Source: Nitzschia sp. DOCU1
Taxonomy: Eukaryota; Bacillariophyta; Bacillariophyceae; Bacillariales; Bacillariaceae
Assembly (NCBI GenBank): GCA_951394045.1
Contig: OX595991.1
Location: 1,612,001 to 1,676,000, forward strand
DNA: 64,000 nucleotides
Direction: 5' to 3'
The translations under genes and the position numbers were made by a program. Shown here piece after piece: positions 54,208-64,000 of this stretch (positions are counted from its first letter, which is position 1; each line of letters opens with the position of its first letter). The notes under the pieces are model-generated. The model was given only the letters and a program-made list of their open reading frames with translations. It did no database searches and was not told the DNA's origin.

Positions 54208-55221
54208 TCATGCTTTCCACTGCCGGATAATCTCGTAAAGCACAATGGGAGCGCACGCTGCGACGTTCAAACTGTTTTTGGCTCCAAATGTAGGAATTTC
54301 AACAATTTGATCCAATTCGGAAAGAATAGTCGTATCAACTCCTGTGACCTCATTTCCCAAAACCAAAGCAACCTTTGGGTGCATGTTGTAGTCAACGTCT
54401 GTGTACGTTCGGCTGTATTCTGTAGTTTCCATTCCCACAATGGTAAAGTCTTGTTGGCTTTCGCGAAGGTACTCGATTGCCTCTCGGGTGCTACCAAAGT
54501 GTCTAGTATCGAGAACGAGCTCCGCGCCCAAAGCCGACTTGGATAGTTTGTCGGCTCCGTTGCCGTTTGGGTGTGGTGTTATGCCGCATGTATATACAGC
54601 TTGACAGCCGGCAGCATCTGCCGTACGATACAATGACCCTACGTTGAAAGCACTTCGGACATTGTCCAACACAAGGATCAAAGGAAAGATTTGCCGCCGA
54701 TCTCGGATGACATCGTGGTGTCGAACCCATTCGGTCTGGTGTGACTGGTGGCGTTTGATGAGAAAGTCCATTTGACGGGCTGTTCGCCCTGCAGCAGCCT
54801 TGAGCGACAACGCAGGGTTTTGGTCTCCCTGGTCATCCAGAATGCCCTTCTTTGGATATACAAAGGCCCGATAGGTTCGAATCGCTGATTTGCCAAAGTC
54901 GCTATCGTAGCCAGTGGTAGGATCTTCGATGGAGCGAAGTGCCGCCAACATTATTCCATCGGCGTTGACGCCGATTGACGTTAACTGCTCGTGAAGAATC
55001 TGCGCACGAACATTGGGGAAAGTCGTAGAAGGAAGGCGAGCATCGGACGTTTGGGAAAACAGCCGGCAATGCCGAGAACAGCCAGACATGCTGTTCGGTC
55101 GATGGACTGCCGCCACCCATGTCGCGGTCACCTTGGTCGGAAGAAAGGCAACGACGCGCCGATTCCATCGAAGGAACATTGTCAAAACGATAGCCACAAT
55201 GACTGGCGCTCTGCATGCCAT
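54208..55221 (-). CDS. SpoU/TrmH-family RNA 2'-O-methyltransferase, plastid-targeted
   Basis: A single exon of 337 residues. The C-terminal SPOUT domain carries all three motifs: ILVLDNVRSAFNVGSLYRTADAAG (motif 1), VALVLGNEVTGV (motif 2) and IPTFGAKNSLNVAACAPIVLYE (motif 3). Such trefoil-knot enzymes methylate ribose 2'-OH in tRNA or rRNA as dimers. The N-terminus MACRAPVIVAIVLTMFLRW is a signal peptide. RRVVA|FLPTK then gives a cleavage site with Phe at +1, and a Ser/Arg-rich transit-like stretch follows; this is the two-part plastid import signal of diatoms. It therefore probably modifies chloroplast tRNA or rRNA (inference). ATG 55221 is the first in frame. Confidence 0.87.
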   Translation of the reverse strand: MACRAPVIVAIVLTMFLRWNRRVVAFLPTKVTATWVAAVHRPNSMSGCSRHCRLFSQTSDARLPSTTFPNVRAQILHEQLTSIGVNADGIMLAALRSIEDPTTGYDSDFGKSAIRTYRAFVYPKKGILDDQGDQNPALSLKAAAGRTARQMDFLIKRHQSHQTEWVRHHDVIRDRRQIFPLILVLDNVRSAFNVGSLYRTADAAGCQAVYTCGITPHPNGNGADKLSKSALGAELVLDTRHFGSTREAIEYLRESQQDFTIVGMETTEYSRTYTDVDYNMHPKVALVLGNEVTGVDTTILSELDQIVEIPTFGAKNSLNVAACAPIVLYEIIRQWKA

Positions 55222-55618
55222 CTTCGAGTGACTTGTCAGACTTCTTCGGCGCAATCAAACGTCAGGGAAGCTTGGATTCAGTACATGCAGCATCGGTCCA
55301 GATACCGTTGTTGTCGTAATCGATTACTCGACCCTCATCTTCACTGTGGTCGTGATGATCCGTCATCGTCCCATCAGCCAGGACGACGGGCTATCGGCTA
55401 GCGCGCGCAATTATGTCGAACGATGAATCGAATGAATCAATCGCACTGTACATTCGCGCAAAATGATCTGTACTCCACCCGTCTCGACTTCGCCCCCCCC
55501 CCCCGGCGCGCCCCCTCTCACCACAAAATTTCCCACCACCCGCAAACCGCGAAGAGTAGAAGTCAAATTCAGTTTTCGTCGCCCATTGTCAACTTTATTG
55601 TTCCTACAACTAGCGAAA
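55222..55618. promoter_or_regulatory. Divergent promoter region, SpoU / TRM112
   Basis: 397 bp between divergent starts. It includes a C12 tract (55493-55504) about 115 bp before the TRM112 ATG. No other element is recognised. Confidence 0.4.
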
Positions 55619-56113
55619 ATGAGACTTTTAACCCACAACACACTGAGAAACAATACAAAGGAAGCCGATGGTAAGGGTTTTCCTCTAAAGATTACGGCTG
55701 TGGAGGTTAAGGTGGTCGACAACCCAGACGCTGGTGCTGTCGGCAACGATGAGATTGCATTCGTCAAGCATATTCTGCCAACCCTTGAGTGGCCAGCTCT
55801 TGTCCAGGTAGGTCTAATGCAATGGCGGATATAGTAATGTTGGAAACGTCTCGTCAAGTCACCTTACCGTGCATGATATTTTTGTTTTCGTTAGGGGGCC
55901 GCCGAAATGGGAATTAGCACCTTGCCACATACATTGACCGAGTCGCTCGCCGAAGACCCCAATTTTCTCAAAGCATTGTATCATATTCTGATGAATGTTC
56001 ATTTGGTAAAGGGGATGCTGACATGTCCGGTGACTGGAAGAGAATTTCCCGTCACGGATGGGATCCCGAACATGATTCTGGAAGAAGATGAATGCGAAAA
56101 GGTGAGGCTATAA
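55619..56113 (+). CDS. TRM112: TRM112-like methyltransferase activator
   Basis: Exons 55619-55807 and 55895-56113 are joined in phase 0 across an 87-nt intron (GTAGGT to GTTAG), giving 135 residues. Landmarks are MRLLTHNTLR at the start, GFPLKITAVEV, LEWPALVQ at the splice, LKALYHILMNVHLVKG, and LTCPVTGREFPVTDGIPNMIL near the end. TRM112 binds and stabilises several SAM methyltransferases (Trm9, Trm11, Mtq2, Bud23) acting on tRNA, release factor and 18S rRNA. Only the C-terminal CP cysteine of the zinc site is kept, which is common outside fungi. A GTGAGG just before the stop might be an unused donor. Confidence 0.92.
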
Positions 56114-56773
56114 CAGTCTTGTTAGGTCACCCCACAAGAAGCGACAATGAACGGAAACTCACATGCAAGGTATGGGCTACGAGTTGTCACACTCAACTAC
56201 ACCAAAAGCGCAGGGCGCAGTCTTTCTCAAAGGGAACTCAGCAATGCCCTGAAAGGACTGTTTTGAGAATCCACAAAGAGAGATGCAGAAACTCCACCTT
56301 GCAGTCGAATTCTCAACCTTTAATCTCACGAATCAAGAAGTCGTATGCAGACGCAGCTACTGCGATACAATTTAGCAATCGGTGTGTCATTGCTGGTGGA
56401 TGACGCATTGACAATGACATCCAGGCACAGTAGCTTTGACAGCAAGGAGAGCAAACAATATAGAAAGACCACGATCAAATGTGTCCATGATGAAACCTCA
56501 TATTACCTTACGTAGGCCGTCTATCGATCAAGCGAGAGTGAACGAGAATTCTTGCTATCGAGGGATATCAAACCCAGTTGGCAAATTCCGAGCACATCGT
56601 AAAACGCGACACTACTAGTTTCGGTCCTGCTGCCTCTTAGGTACACAAAGGAGTATACCGCAACAGACACGGAAACAGGAAACACAGGCGGAAGCTGCGG
56701 TAGTAGACCAATAAGGGCCGGGGGTAAACCAGAATAAACTGAAAGATCACATAAAGAACCGGCAGGTTAATGT
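56114..56773. other. Intergenic region after TRM112
   Basis: No coding sequence is supported. Open frames (for example 56092-56403) overlap the TRM112 end and lack motifs. Confidence 0.4.
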
Positions 56774-56976
56774 TAGTGGACTGATGGCTCTGATGCTCTC
56801 AAGATATCTTTTTCAGGGTCGATGTAGTCAAAGATCCAACGATTTTTGTTCGGCGGGGTGCGGACAGGCGGCAACGCAAGTAATAGTGAAACCCTCTGAT
56901 GTCGAACTGGTCTGGGCTGGAAAGATCTCGTCATACATCTTGCCATTGTGTCAAATTTAGATTGGAGGTCTTTCAT
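56773..56976 (-). CDS. Possible small protein or terminal exon, unknown
   Basis: An ATG-started frame of 67 residues ends RVSLLLALPPVRTPPNKNRW then IFDYIDPEKDILRASEPSVH. The composition looks coding (PPVRTPPNKNRWIFDYIDPEKD is not simple sequence). Its ATG is only 35 bp from the divergent start at 57012. No homologue is recognised. It could be a small gene sharing a promoter with the oxygenase, the last exon of a gene whose earlier exons I cannot see, or chance. Confidence 0.35.
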   Translation of the reverse strand: MKDLQSKFDTMARCMTRSFQPRPVRHQRVSLLLALPPVRTPPNKNRWIFDYIDPEKDILRASEPSVH

Positions 56977-57011
56977 TATATCTCATTCCACGAGAGGGAC
57001 TTGAAGAAAAA

Positions 57012-57926
57012 ATGCTGCCCCGTCGAAGCTGTGGCCGGTCTCTGGCTCTAGCCTTTTTCCTTTTTATCTGTGCTTGCTTGAAACAAGCATATTCCTTCAC
57101 CCCAACGGCATCGAGTTCCGTTGTTATGCCAAGGCAGACCAAAACGCTTTTGGGCCAATCCTCGGCGATTTTGCCAAAAATAAGTCAAAACCACTTGCAG
57201 GATTTGAATGCAAACGGCTACGTGATCATTGAGAATTTTTTGCCTGATGATCTTCAAGAGTCGTTGCGTAGGGATGTGCGTACCCTTCGCGACAAGGGCA
57301 AGTTCAAAGTTGCCAAAATCGGTCAAGATGCCACTAATACACTCAACACCAACATTCGAGTCGCAGAAACGTGCTTTTTGGGAAAAGACAAATTGACTGA
57401 TACCCCAGACGCGTCGCGATCGAAGCTGTACGATGTTTTGGACCAAATTCGAGTTGACCTCCCACAGCCACTGGACGCTAGCCTTAGTGAGTTTTTGTAT
57501 GCTTACTATCCATCAGGTGGGTTCTACCGAAGGCATCGAGATGCCATCCCTGGCTCCGCTTCCATGCTTCGAAAGTTCTCTCTGTTGATGTATCTCAACA
57601 AGAATTGGGTAGAAGAAAATGGCGGCAAATTGCGCATGCACATGGATTCTGGAGGGGACGAACTTCCACCTGGCGAGGAACCAAATTATCTTGACGTGTC
57701 TCCAAAAGGCGGAACTCTTGTTCTCTTCAATAGTGACCAAGTGCCACATGAAGTACTTGATACAGAATCGGAACGAATTGCAATTGTCGGTTGGTATAAT
57801 CGTCCTGTCAGCGCTGCTGACATTGCCGAGCTCTCAGGCGGAGACGTGAGTCCAGTTCGAGTGGTAGCGTTGGCAGTCGCTGCGGGGCTAGTTACCGTTG
57901 GATTAATCAACTTGCTTGGAAGCTAA
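57012..57926 (+). CDS. Plastid-targeted 2-oxoglutarate/Fe(II) dioxygenase, prolyl-hydroxylase-like
   Basis: A single exon of 304 residues. The double-stranded beta-helix core has the iron ligands His175 and Asp177 (RRHRDA) and His246 (QVPHEVLD), with Arg255 (ERIAIVGWY) to bind 2-oxoglutarate. YAYYPSGGFYRRH and FSLLMYLNKNW are typical of prolyl 4-hydroxylases of the PHD2/P4H kind. The N-terminus MLPRRSCGRSLALAFFLFIC is a signal peptide; KQAYS|FTPTASSS then gives a Phe +1 cleavage site and a Ser/Thr-rich stretch, so plastid import is likely. A hydrophobic C-terminal segment (about 283-303) could anchor it in a plastid membrane. Substrate unknown: a plastid prolyl or other side-chain hydroxylase. 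Confidence 0.85.
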   Translation: MLPRRSCGRSLALAFFLFICACLKQAYSFTPTASSSVVMPRQTKTLLGQSSAILPKISQNHLQDLNANGYVIIENFLPDDLQESLRRDVRTLRDKGKFKVAKIGQDATNTLNTNIRVAETCFLGKDKLTDTPDASRSKLYDVLDQIRVDLPQPLDASLSEFLYAYYPSGGFYRRHRDAIPGSASMLRKFSLLMYLNKNWVEENGGKLRMHMDSGGDELPPGEEPNYLDVSPKGGTLVLFNSDQVPHEVLDTESERIAIVGWYNRPVSAADIAELSGGDVSPVRVVALAVAAGLVTVGLINLLGS

Positions 57927-58390
57927 CTACTGTGTTCGAACCATGATTTCGCTACTTAAGTCTCGAATGCGGTGGAAATTAGGGTGCAATCTCTGTCTAC
58001 CATTTCAACAATAAATTGATTCTTTCTTGACTTCTACGAGACGTGGGGGCTTCTTTGGTAAAAATACTCCAGTAGTCGGGTTTAGCTATTACTTCGAAAT
58101 AGTCTACTGTCAGCTATCGTAACGGATCGTGCATACCAGATCAAATGAGACAGTTGTTGCGGGGGACCGACCGACGGGCAATCTTTTGGAAGCAGGCGGC
58201 GGCGGGGCGAAACCCCTGTAACGCGTGGAACCAAATTGCTATTCCGTGAGGGCATATGAGACAAATCAGCCCGTGCCGCGCGCGGACCAACTGCATCGCC
58301 CCTGCCCCGCTGCCGAGGTAAGAACAAGGACGAAAATGAACGCGTGAAATTACTACGACGTCCTCAGTCTTTTGACTCTGGGAGTCAACA
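57927..58390. other. Intergenic region
   Basis: 464 bp that should include the INTS1 promoter. No gene or clear element is seen. Confidence 0.4.
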
Positions 58391-61300
58391 ATGGCGCCGC
58401 CGAAACAACGGCCTCCAGATCTGGATCATTGCGTCCAAACCTTATTGAGGTTGCAGGATCTCTCATCAAATCAATCCCCAAAACTTCTCGGAGAAATTTA
58501 CGTTTGTGGTCTCGGTCTCCTGTATCATCTGAAAGTCGATCGAAAGACGATTCAAAAGATCCGGTGAGTGGTTGGACTACAAAATTTGTGCTTGGAATAC
58601 GGAAAATAAATATGCGCATATGTGAACCCCCCCCCCCCGCGCGCTCGAAGTCTTCACATCAATAACCAGGCGTCTCACATTTTCGTCCGTCACGCACCAC
58701 AGGGCGAAGGAGCAGGGGCAAGATTCTATACCTTACCCAAAGCCAAATGCAATCCCCGCAATTTCTCTCGTCGTGCATAATCAGGAACTACTGAGCGCCT
58801 TGGTATCATGTTTATCATCGGGAGGAGAGTTCGAATCTTCCGACAGTGCGATGCGGATTCTCCCAATGCCTCAGGGATCTCGCAAGCGAACGGCTTCCAT
58901 AGACAATTCAAATTTGCCAGGAGATGGATTCCCCTCTAAGATCATGAAAATCTCGCATTCGCCACATGTCACGAAACGCCCGTTGTCCTATGCCCGTCCA
59001 CAAATGAATCTTCGCACCTTGTCAGCAACCATTCTTTTCGCTGCCTTTGAATACGTTGACCATTGGCCAGCTTTGTTCGTCAAGGCGTACTCTGAGGACT
59101 GTTTTGGAGGTCGAATATGGGTGGACGAACCAGCATGCCGTCTCTTTGTCGAAAACCTGGAACTGTCCCATTCCTTGAATATCGACGATGACGATTGTGC
59201 CATGGGCGACGCGGAGAAAGAAGCAGATGCATTGATTGTAGCTGAATTTTACGACACGGGCCCAAGGGGGAAGTCACCAACCAATGAAGCAAACGGTTCG
59301 CCAGTTCCAAGACGAGGAAGTCTTTCATCCGTCGCTTCCCACAATTCGTCTGCCATTCCTGTGGTTGGGCGATCTAGGTCCATGTCAATCGACTCTGCTG
59401 ACAACCAGTCTGATCGGTCCGGGAATCAATCTAGATCATCTCCTATCATTATGCAGACGCAATCGATGGACAATGGTGACGAGTCTGACTCTGGTGACGA
59501 AGAGGAAATAGCGTTGTCTACGACTGCTATTAAGCCCGATCAAGATGATGGCGGGTCCTCTTCCTCTGGCGAAGAAGATGAAGAGGTAGTTATCTCAGCG
59601 AAGTCACTCAGTGGCGATGAAAACAGCCTTGCCAGATCCAGCCCTGTCTCAAAAATAAGCGAGGTCCCTCCTCGACTGGAGCCATCTTACCCAATCGCGA
59701 AAGGAAGGTTAAACTTTGAACGAGTACGACAAAGATACTTCGGTACAAACCTGGAACATGCACACCTTGCCATTTCCGCGTCTTTGAGCAAACGACTAGA
59801 TATCAAAACAAAGCAGAATTCTGGGCTTCTTCAGGCGCTTCCCCGATTCTCTGGTATACCTGAAGTCAGGAGGCTCATTACTGGGAATCTGGAAAAGTGG
59901 CTGCAGTCTCCCGCCCTGGCTGGCCTCGCTCGAAGCCTGTTTGCTCAAACAGTGAGCGTGATGAAAAATACAGACCCGCCGCTACCGGCTGATCTTGATG
60001 CGATTGACAACATTCTTTCCATGCGTTTGAAGGCGAACCAACTCAATGCTCATGTTGAGAACATCAATGCCATTGCACGACGAATACCTACGTCAGCGGT
60101 GGCCCGTCATATCTACAAGCATCTACTGCGGGAAGTTCTTCTTGCGATGGACAGTATAGATTCGTCGGCGGGAGACCATCTGAAGATGATTCATGCGGTT
60201 CATGATGTGTTTCCTGCGAATCTAAGCGCCGATGGCATTGCGGCATCCTTGATGAGCCTTCTTTTTGATAGGCCTCCATCGCTTCGCCAGATAAGCGGGG
60301 AAACCTTCATTCGCCGTATTTGTGAACTATTGAGGGCTGTAGCCACAGGCTTGGGAAGCTCTTTTGATGGCTCTCAGCTTTTGAACTCGATTGCGCAATT
60401 CCAAGCTCCAAATTCTGAGTATGTTTCAAGGGCTGACGAAGAAAGTCGCGCGCGGCTCATGTTTCAGTGTACTACGCTTCAAATAATAGACCCGGCAGCT
60501 TTGGATACAAGAAGTGTCAATTGGGATCATCCGAAGAGCAATGGTGGCACTGAAGGCACCAAAACGATTTTGAAACATCGACTTGCGGACGCCCGAAAAG
60601 TATTTCTTCACTGGTTTTGTCGGAATTATGCTCCCTTTTGTTCCGGCCCAGTGGTAGAAACCAAGGGGGGAAAGAAGGGCGCCGAATTTGTAGGTGCCGG
60701 GGTCGCGGACTACGCCTCAATACTTGATGGGGCTAGTGGTCAGAATTTTCCTGAATGGATAGCATTCCTCCGTATCGTACTCTTCTTGGAGAGCCCTGGT
60801 TCGGCTCGAATGAACGCTTATGTTTTCCAGGAGGGTCTTTCAAACGACAAAGCAGCTGAATGGCAAGACGAAATGGCAAGAATCCGCCTTTGCTATGAAG
60901 TCGGAACAAACGTGGACGACGAAATGCTTTGGATTGTCATTCGGGCGGCAACACGGGACATTAAACCGATTGCACCCGACGTAGCTCTTCCTGTTCTGGA
61001 GCATCTTTTCCACGGCTGCATCAGAGAAACAGAATCTTTTTTGTCGCTTAAAGATCCCGCTCTACTCTGGGAATTGTACCGAATCGTCGAATACATTCCC
61101 GATAGAATCTCGCAAGAGGATGAAAACCGAGGCGAGGCCAGCGAGAACGGTAATGAAAAACTGGGGAACGAGGACCAAAAGGACGACCCAACTAACGGCA
61201 AGGTGCCACGTTTGGCCTATCCCGGTCTCTGGTGGAGGGCAACTGGGCTTGCCCTTGCGATGTGCGGGGCATGCCCGGAAGGTATCGGGTCGATGGCTTG

Positions 61301-64000
61301 GAACGAACACCCGACATTGAGAGTGTTGATAAAAATGGTAACTTCTGATCGATATCGTTTTCCTACGGTTGACTGCGATGACACAGCACGCGAAGAAATG
61401 AAAAAGACAGAGCAGGAGATGAGAGACGAAGAAGCAAGGATCACTGAGGAGTTGTTTTTGCCGCGTAAAAAGCAGAAAAGGACCGGGAAAGAAGAAGAAA
61501 TTTCAGATAACTCTTTGGGTGGGTCACGCGCTTCGAGAAGGCAGAGGGAGAAACGAGAGCGATTGCTGAAAAAGCAGAAAGAGAAAGAAGCCAACGAAGC
61601 CCTGAAAGAAGCAAGTCGTCGGAAGAAAATTTTGCGTTCCGCGCAGAAGTCGATAATGCTTTGGGACCCCAGAAAGGGTCCTCGGAAACCCCCAAAGGAA
61701 TCGGCTGACCTAATTTTTTCTTTGGGTGCACTCTTTGATCTTCCAAGGGTATTTCAGCGCACGACTACTCCTGATTTTTTGCTGATGACGATTGGTAACA
61801 CGACCAGAGGAGCAATCGAGAGGGCCTACGATTGGCTGATTCCTATCATATCATTTGTACCGGAAACTATCACCCGTCTTCCGGCAAGCGCTTCCTGCTT
61901 TTTACTGCTCCGGGCCTATGGAACGGAAGGAGATGAACGGGCTCAACTTCAGGAATTGTCTGCACCGCTTCTTGTGCATGTGCGACAGTCCCTGACCGGA
62001 TCGTTCGGCGAAGCCGACTCTATCAGAGCATTTGATTTGCTCCTTACGGACGTTGCCAGCCACAACGCTGATCGGCGCCGTTGTGCGAGGCGAGTATTGC
62101 ATGACGCAATTGGAAAGGACGAAGACGGTAGCCTGCCGGAGCCCTTTGCTGGATCAAACTGCAGTTGGATGGTGACGATGATGAATGTCCAGTACTCGGC
62201 TTCTATTATTGGCAGTGGGATACGTCATTTGTCACGCGCCGCTTCGTTTGAGAGAGGCCGGGTTCTGCGATATCTTATCATCGCCTTGGATAAACTCACT
62301 AAGCACGCGTCGGAAGAACTCTTGGATGGTTTCCATTTTCCGTCCGTTCTGATCGACCTGATTTCAAACCGTCCGAGTGTTTTTGCTTCTACCATGGGAT
62401 CCTTTCCGGACCTGCGATCACTTGCCATATCGGTGGTCCATGACGAGTTTGTGAATTACACTGATTCTCACAGCGAGGGTGGGAGTAACGGTCGTTCCGT
62501 CAACATCAAGAATGCATGTGACATTGTGTTGAGTGATAGAGCTTCCATCAACAAGACGGAGCGGCCAAAAAAGGTTGTGCTTCCTTTGGCGCTACTCGAG
62601 TCTTCTTGTGTGATATTGAGTATCTGGCTCGAGAACACGAACTCAGTGCAAGATGGCGAAGCAGTGGAAAACCTCGTGAAATTGTTGATGAAGACCGGTG
62701 AAACGGAGGGGAGTAGCAATATTTCCAGTGAGGAAATCGCCAGTGGGCTTGCCAGTGCCACATTGTCAGTATCCGGAAAGAGCGCCATTCCGGTCGAGTC
62801 GGTAAGCGCTACATCGATCTACCGGTATCGTTCTCGAGCAATAAACTCACCTCTTTCCAATTGTATATAGTGGGTGATGCTTGCGCGATCTAGAAGCGAT
62901 TTCATCGCAAAGCGAGCAGCGCTGACGGCTCCGACGACTTTTCTCCCTCGCTTGCTTCTTTGCTCTGGTCTGCCGCGCGCGTCATTGCTCTCGATGATAG
63001 ATCGTCTCGGACAACTGGGAGATAACACGAAGGCAATGGACAAGACTTTTAACCAACTACTCGTTCCATCGGCCACAAGTGAATGGGACATCGGAAGGCT
63101 CGGACGACGAAAGGAAGTGGCCCGGAAACTCCTTGGACGTTTGTCTGCGTACGCAAAAATGTATCGCATTTCGAATTTGGAAGGAGGGGAGAAGATCTCA
63201 ATTACCTTTTTAGAGTGGCTCTCTGATACTTGTCGAACCATCGAAAAGTCTCGAAAGCCCAAGGCGAAGAAAGACAAAAGTGTGCTCCCGGCAGCTCTCA
63301 CAAATATCGAAGAGTGTGGAAGTATTCTATCAACAATGACCGAAGTACCCATTGAGGAAATCGCGAAGTCTGAAATGCTCCTCCAAGGTGACACTCCAGA
63401 CATGACAAGCTTCCTTGAGCACGATGGTGAAAACCGGCGTCGAGAGGCTCCGGACTTGAACACGGATGCAATTTCATCTTTCGTGCGTACGACTTTTTCA
63501 AATGATCACGTTCAGACACTTGAATCATGGCTCGAAGCTACTTTCGGCAGCCCCCCTGCCTGCGACAAGCCATCGCAACAAACGCAGATCCAAAACGGAG
63601 TGAGTGGAGCAGACGTTTCTTACATTTTATTGAAATCTTTTAGTGAACTTGAACGTAAGACGGAGGGACTCGGGGCTTCAATTGTAAAATGGGTTCCGTG
63701 GCTTTCCGCTTCATCGGGATCGCCAGAATACTGGACCGTCTTACTCTCTGATGGACAGAAACCTTCGTTCCTGTGGAGCAATCTCATTTCAAGATGCTGC
63801 CAGATCTGGTCTCACGACCATCTCTGCGCGTGTCGCGATTGGATCGTGAGTCAGGAGGGGAACGAGTCACTTGATCTGTCAAAAGTTGTACGCCTCTTGA
63901 TTCAATCCATATCCTGGGGCAACATCCACGTCGAAGCTTTTGTTGACACCCCGCTAGCAAACAGAGACCGAGTGTGGGGTTTTACGCAGGAGTCTGTTCG
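58391..64000 (+). CDS. INTS1: Integrator complex subunit 1 (INTS1), 5' part; continues past the window
   Basis: Exons 58391-58563, 58703-62801 and 62871 onward are joined by introns of 139 and 69 nt in matching phases (2 and 0). About 1,800 residues are visible; animal INTS1 has about 2,190. Exon 1 encodes MAPPKQRPPDLDHCVQTLL and ends KVDRKTIQKIR, which continues as AKEQGQDSIPYPKP. Likely family landmarks are a FVKAYSEDCFGGRIWVDEP stretch (near 190-200) and a DUF3677-like block (about 425-530: LLQALPRFSGIPEVRRLITG, NLEKWLQSP). The remainder is helical-repeat-like, with an acidic region (about 290-350) and a very basic helix (about 955-1035). INTS1 is the nuclear scaffold of Integrator, which processes snRNA 3' ends and terminates paused RNA polymerase II. 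The assignment rests on these motifs and size. Confidence 0.78.
58627..58638 (+). repeat. C12 tract in INTS1 intron 1
   Basis: Twelve consecutive C residues lie within the 139-nt first intron, 64 bp upstream of the CACAG acceptor. The sense strand is C-rich, as in the tracts at 8113, 8161 and 55493. Confidence 0.8.

Noticed and set aside
35301..56113. TRM8 and TRM112 as partners in one complex
   Set aside because: TRM8 works with TRM82/WDR4; TRM112 activates Trm9, Trm11, Mtq2 and Bud23. Their shared presence 20 kb apart is probably chance.
58372..58665. 97-codon plus-strand frame overlapping INTS1 exon 1
   Set aside because: It is in a different frame from the ATG at 58391, whose product splices in phase to the long exon; this frame also runs through the C12 tract.

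Overview
The window is nuclear DNA from a eukaryote with compact genes. It is almost certainly a pennate diatom, most likely Phaeodactylum tricornutum or a close relative (inference). Short GT-AG introns, mostly 60-95 nt, rejoin reading frames exactly. Two genes begin with a signal peptide followed by a phenylalanine-type (ASAF-like) plastid cleavage site. There is an HSF of the kind expanded in diatoms, a G6PDH-6PGDH fusion, and a pair of secretory membrane proteins that I do not recognise outside diatoms.

Layout. 1-694 is the 3' end of a SMYD-like SET methyltransferase gene. 695-4427 is gene-poor: a 177-bp tandem array with two subtypes, flanked by a mosaic of direct and inverted repeats. 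4428-7986 encodes SMC6. 8279-10657 (-) encodes a tepsin-like ENTH adaptor. 11244-11332 is an intron-containing tRNA-Met(CAT). 11874-12653 (-) encodes a four-pass membrane protein. 13304-33023 (-) is one giant VPS13 gene of five exons and about 6,485 codons. 33892-34896 (-) is a bacterial-type alpha/beta hydrolase; 35301-36143 is the tRNA m7G methyltransferase TRM8/METTL1.

36273-39670 (-) is a five-exon G6PDH-6PGDH fusion, joining both NADPH-producing dehydrogenases of the oxidative pentose phosphate pathway. 40142-42013 (-) and 42523-43969 (+) are head-to-head type I membrane proteins that share an RRKL motif; the first has a (CAA)13 leader. Next come a TauE/SafE transporter (44470-45543), an HSF (45707-46693, -), an Rv2258c-like methyltransferase (46945-48165), a DUF962/Mpo1-like protein (48211-48681, -), a membrane-anchored methyltransferase (49036-50434, -), an unknown protein with 21-residue repeats (50999-53464, -), a plastid SpoU RNA methylase (54208-55221, -), TRM112 (55619-56113), a plastid-targeted prolyl-hydroxylase-like enzyme (57012-57926) and the 5' part of INTS1 (58391 to the window end).

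The genes do not form one pathway. Three concern RNA modification (TRM8, TRM112, SpoU), two membrane or lipid traffic (VPS13, tepsin) and two genome or RNA processing (SMC6, INTS1). All exon boundaries were read by eye from splice motifs and frame continuity and are unsupported by transcripts. Most gene names rest on recognised motifs, not on a database search.
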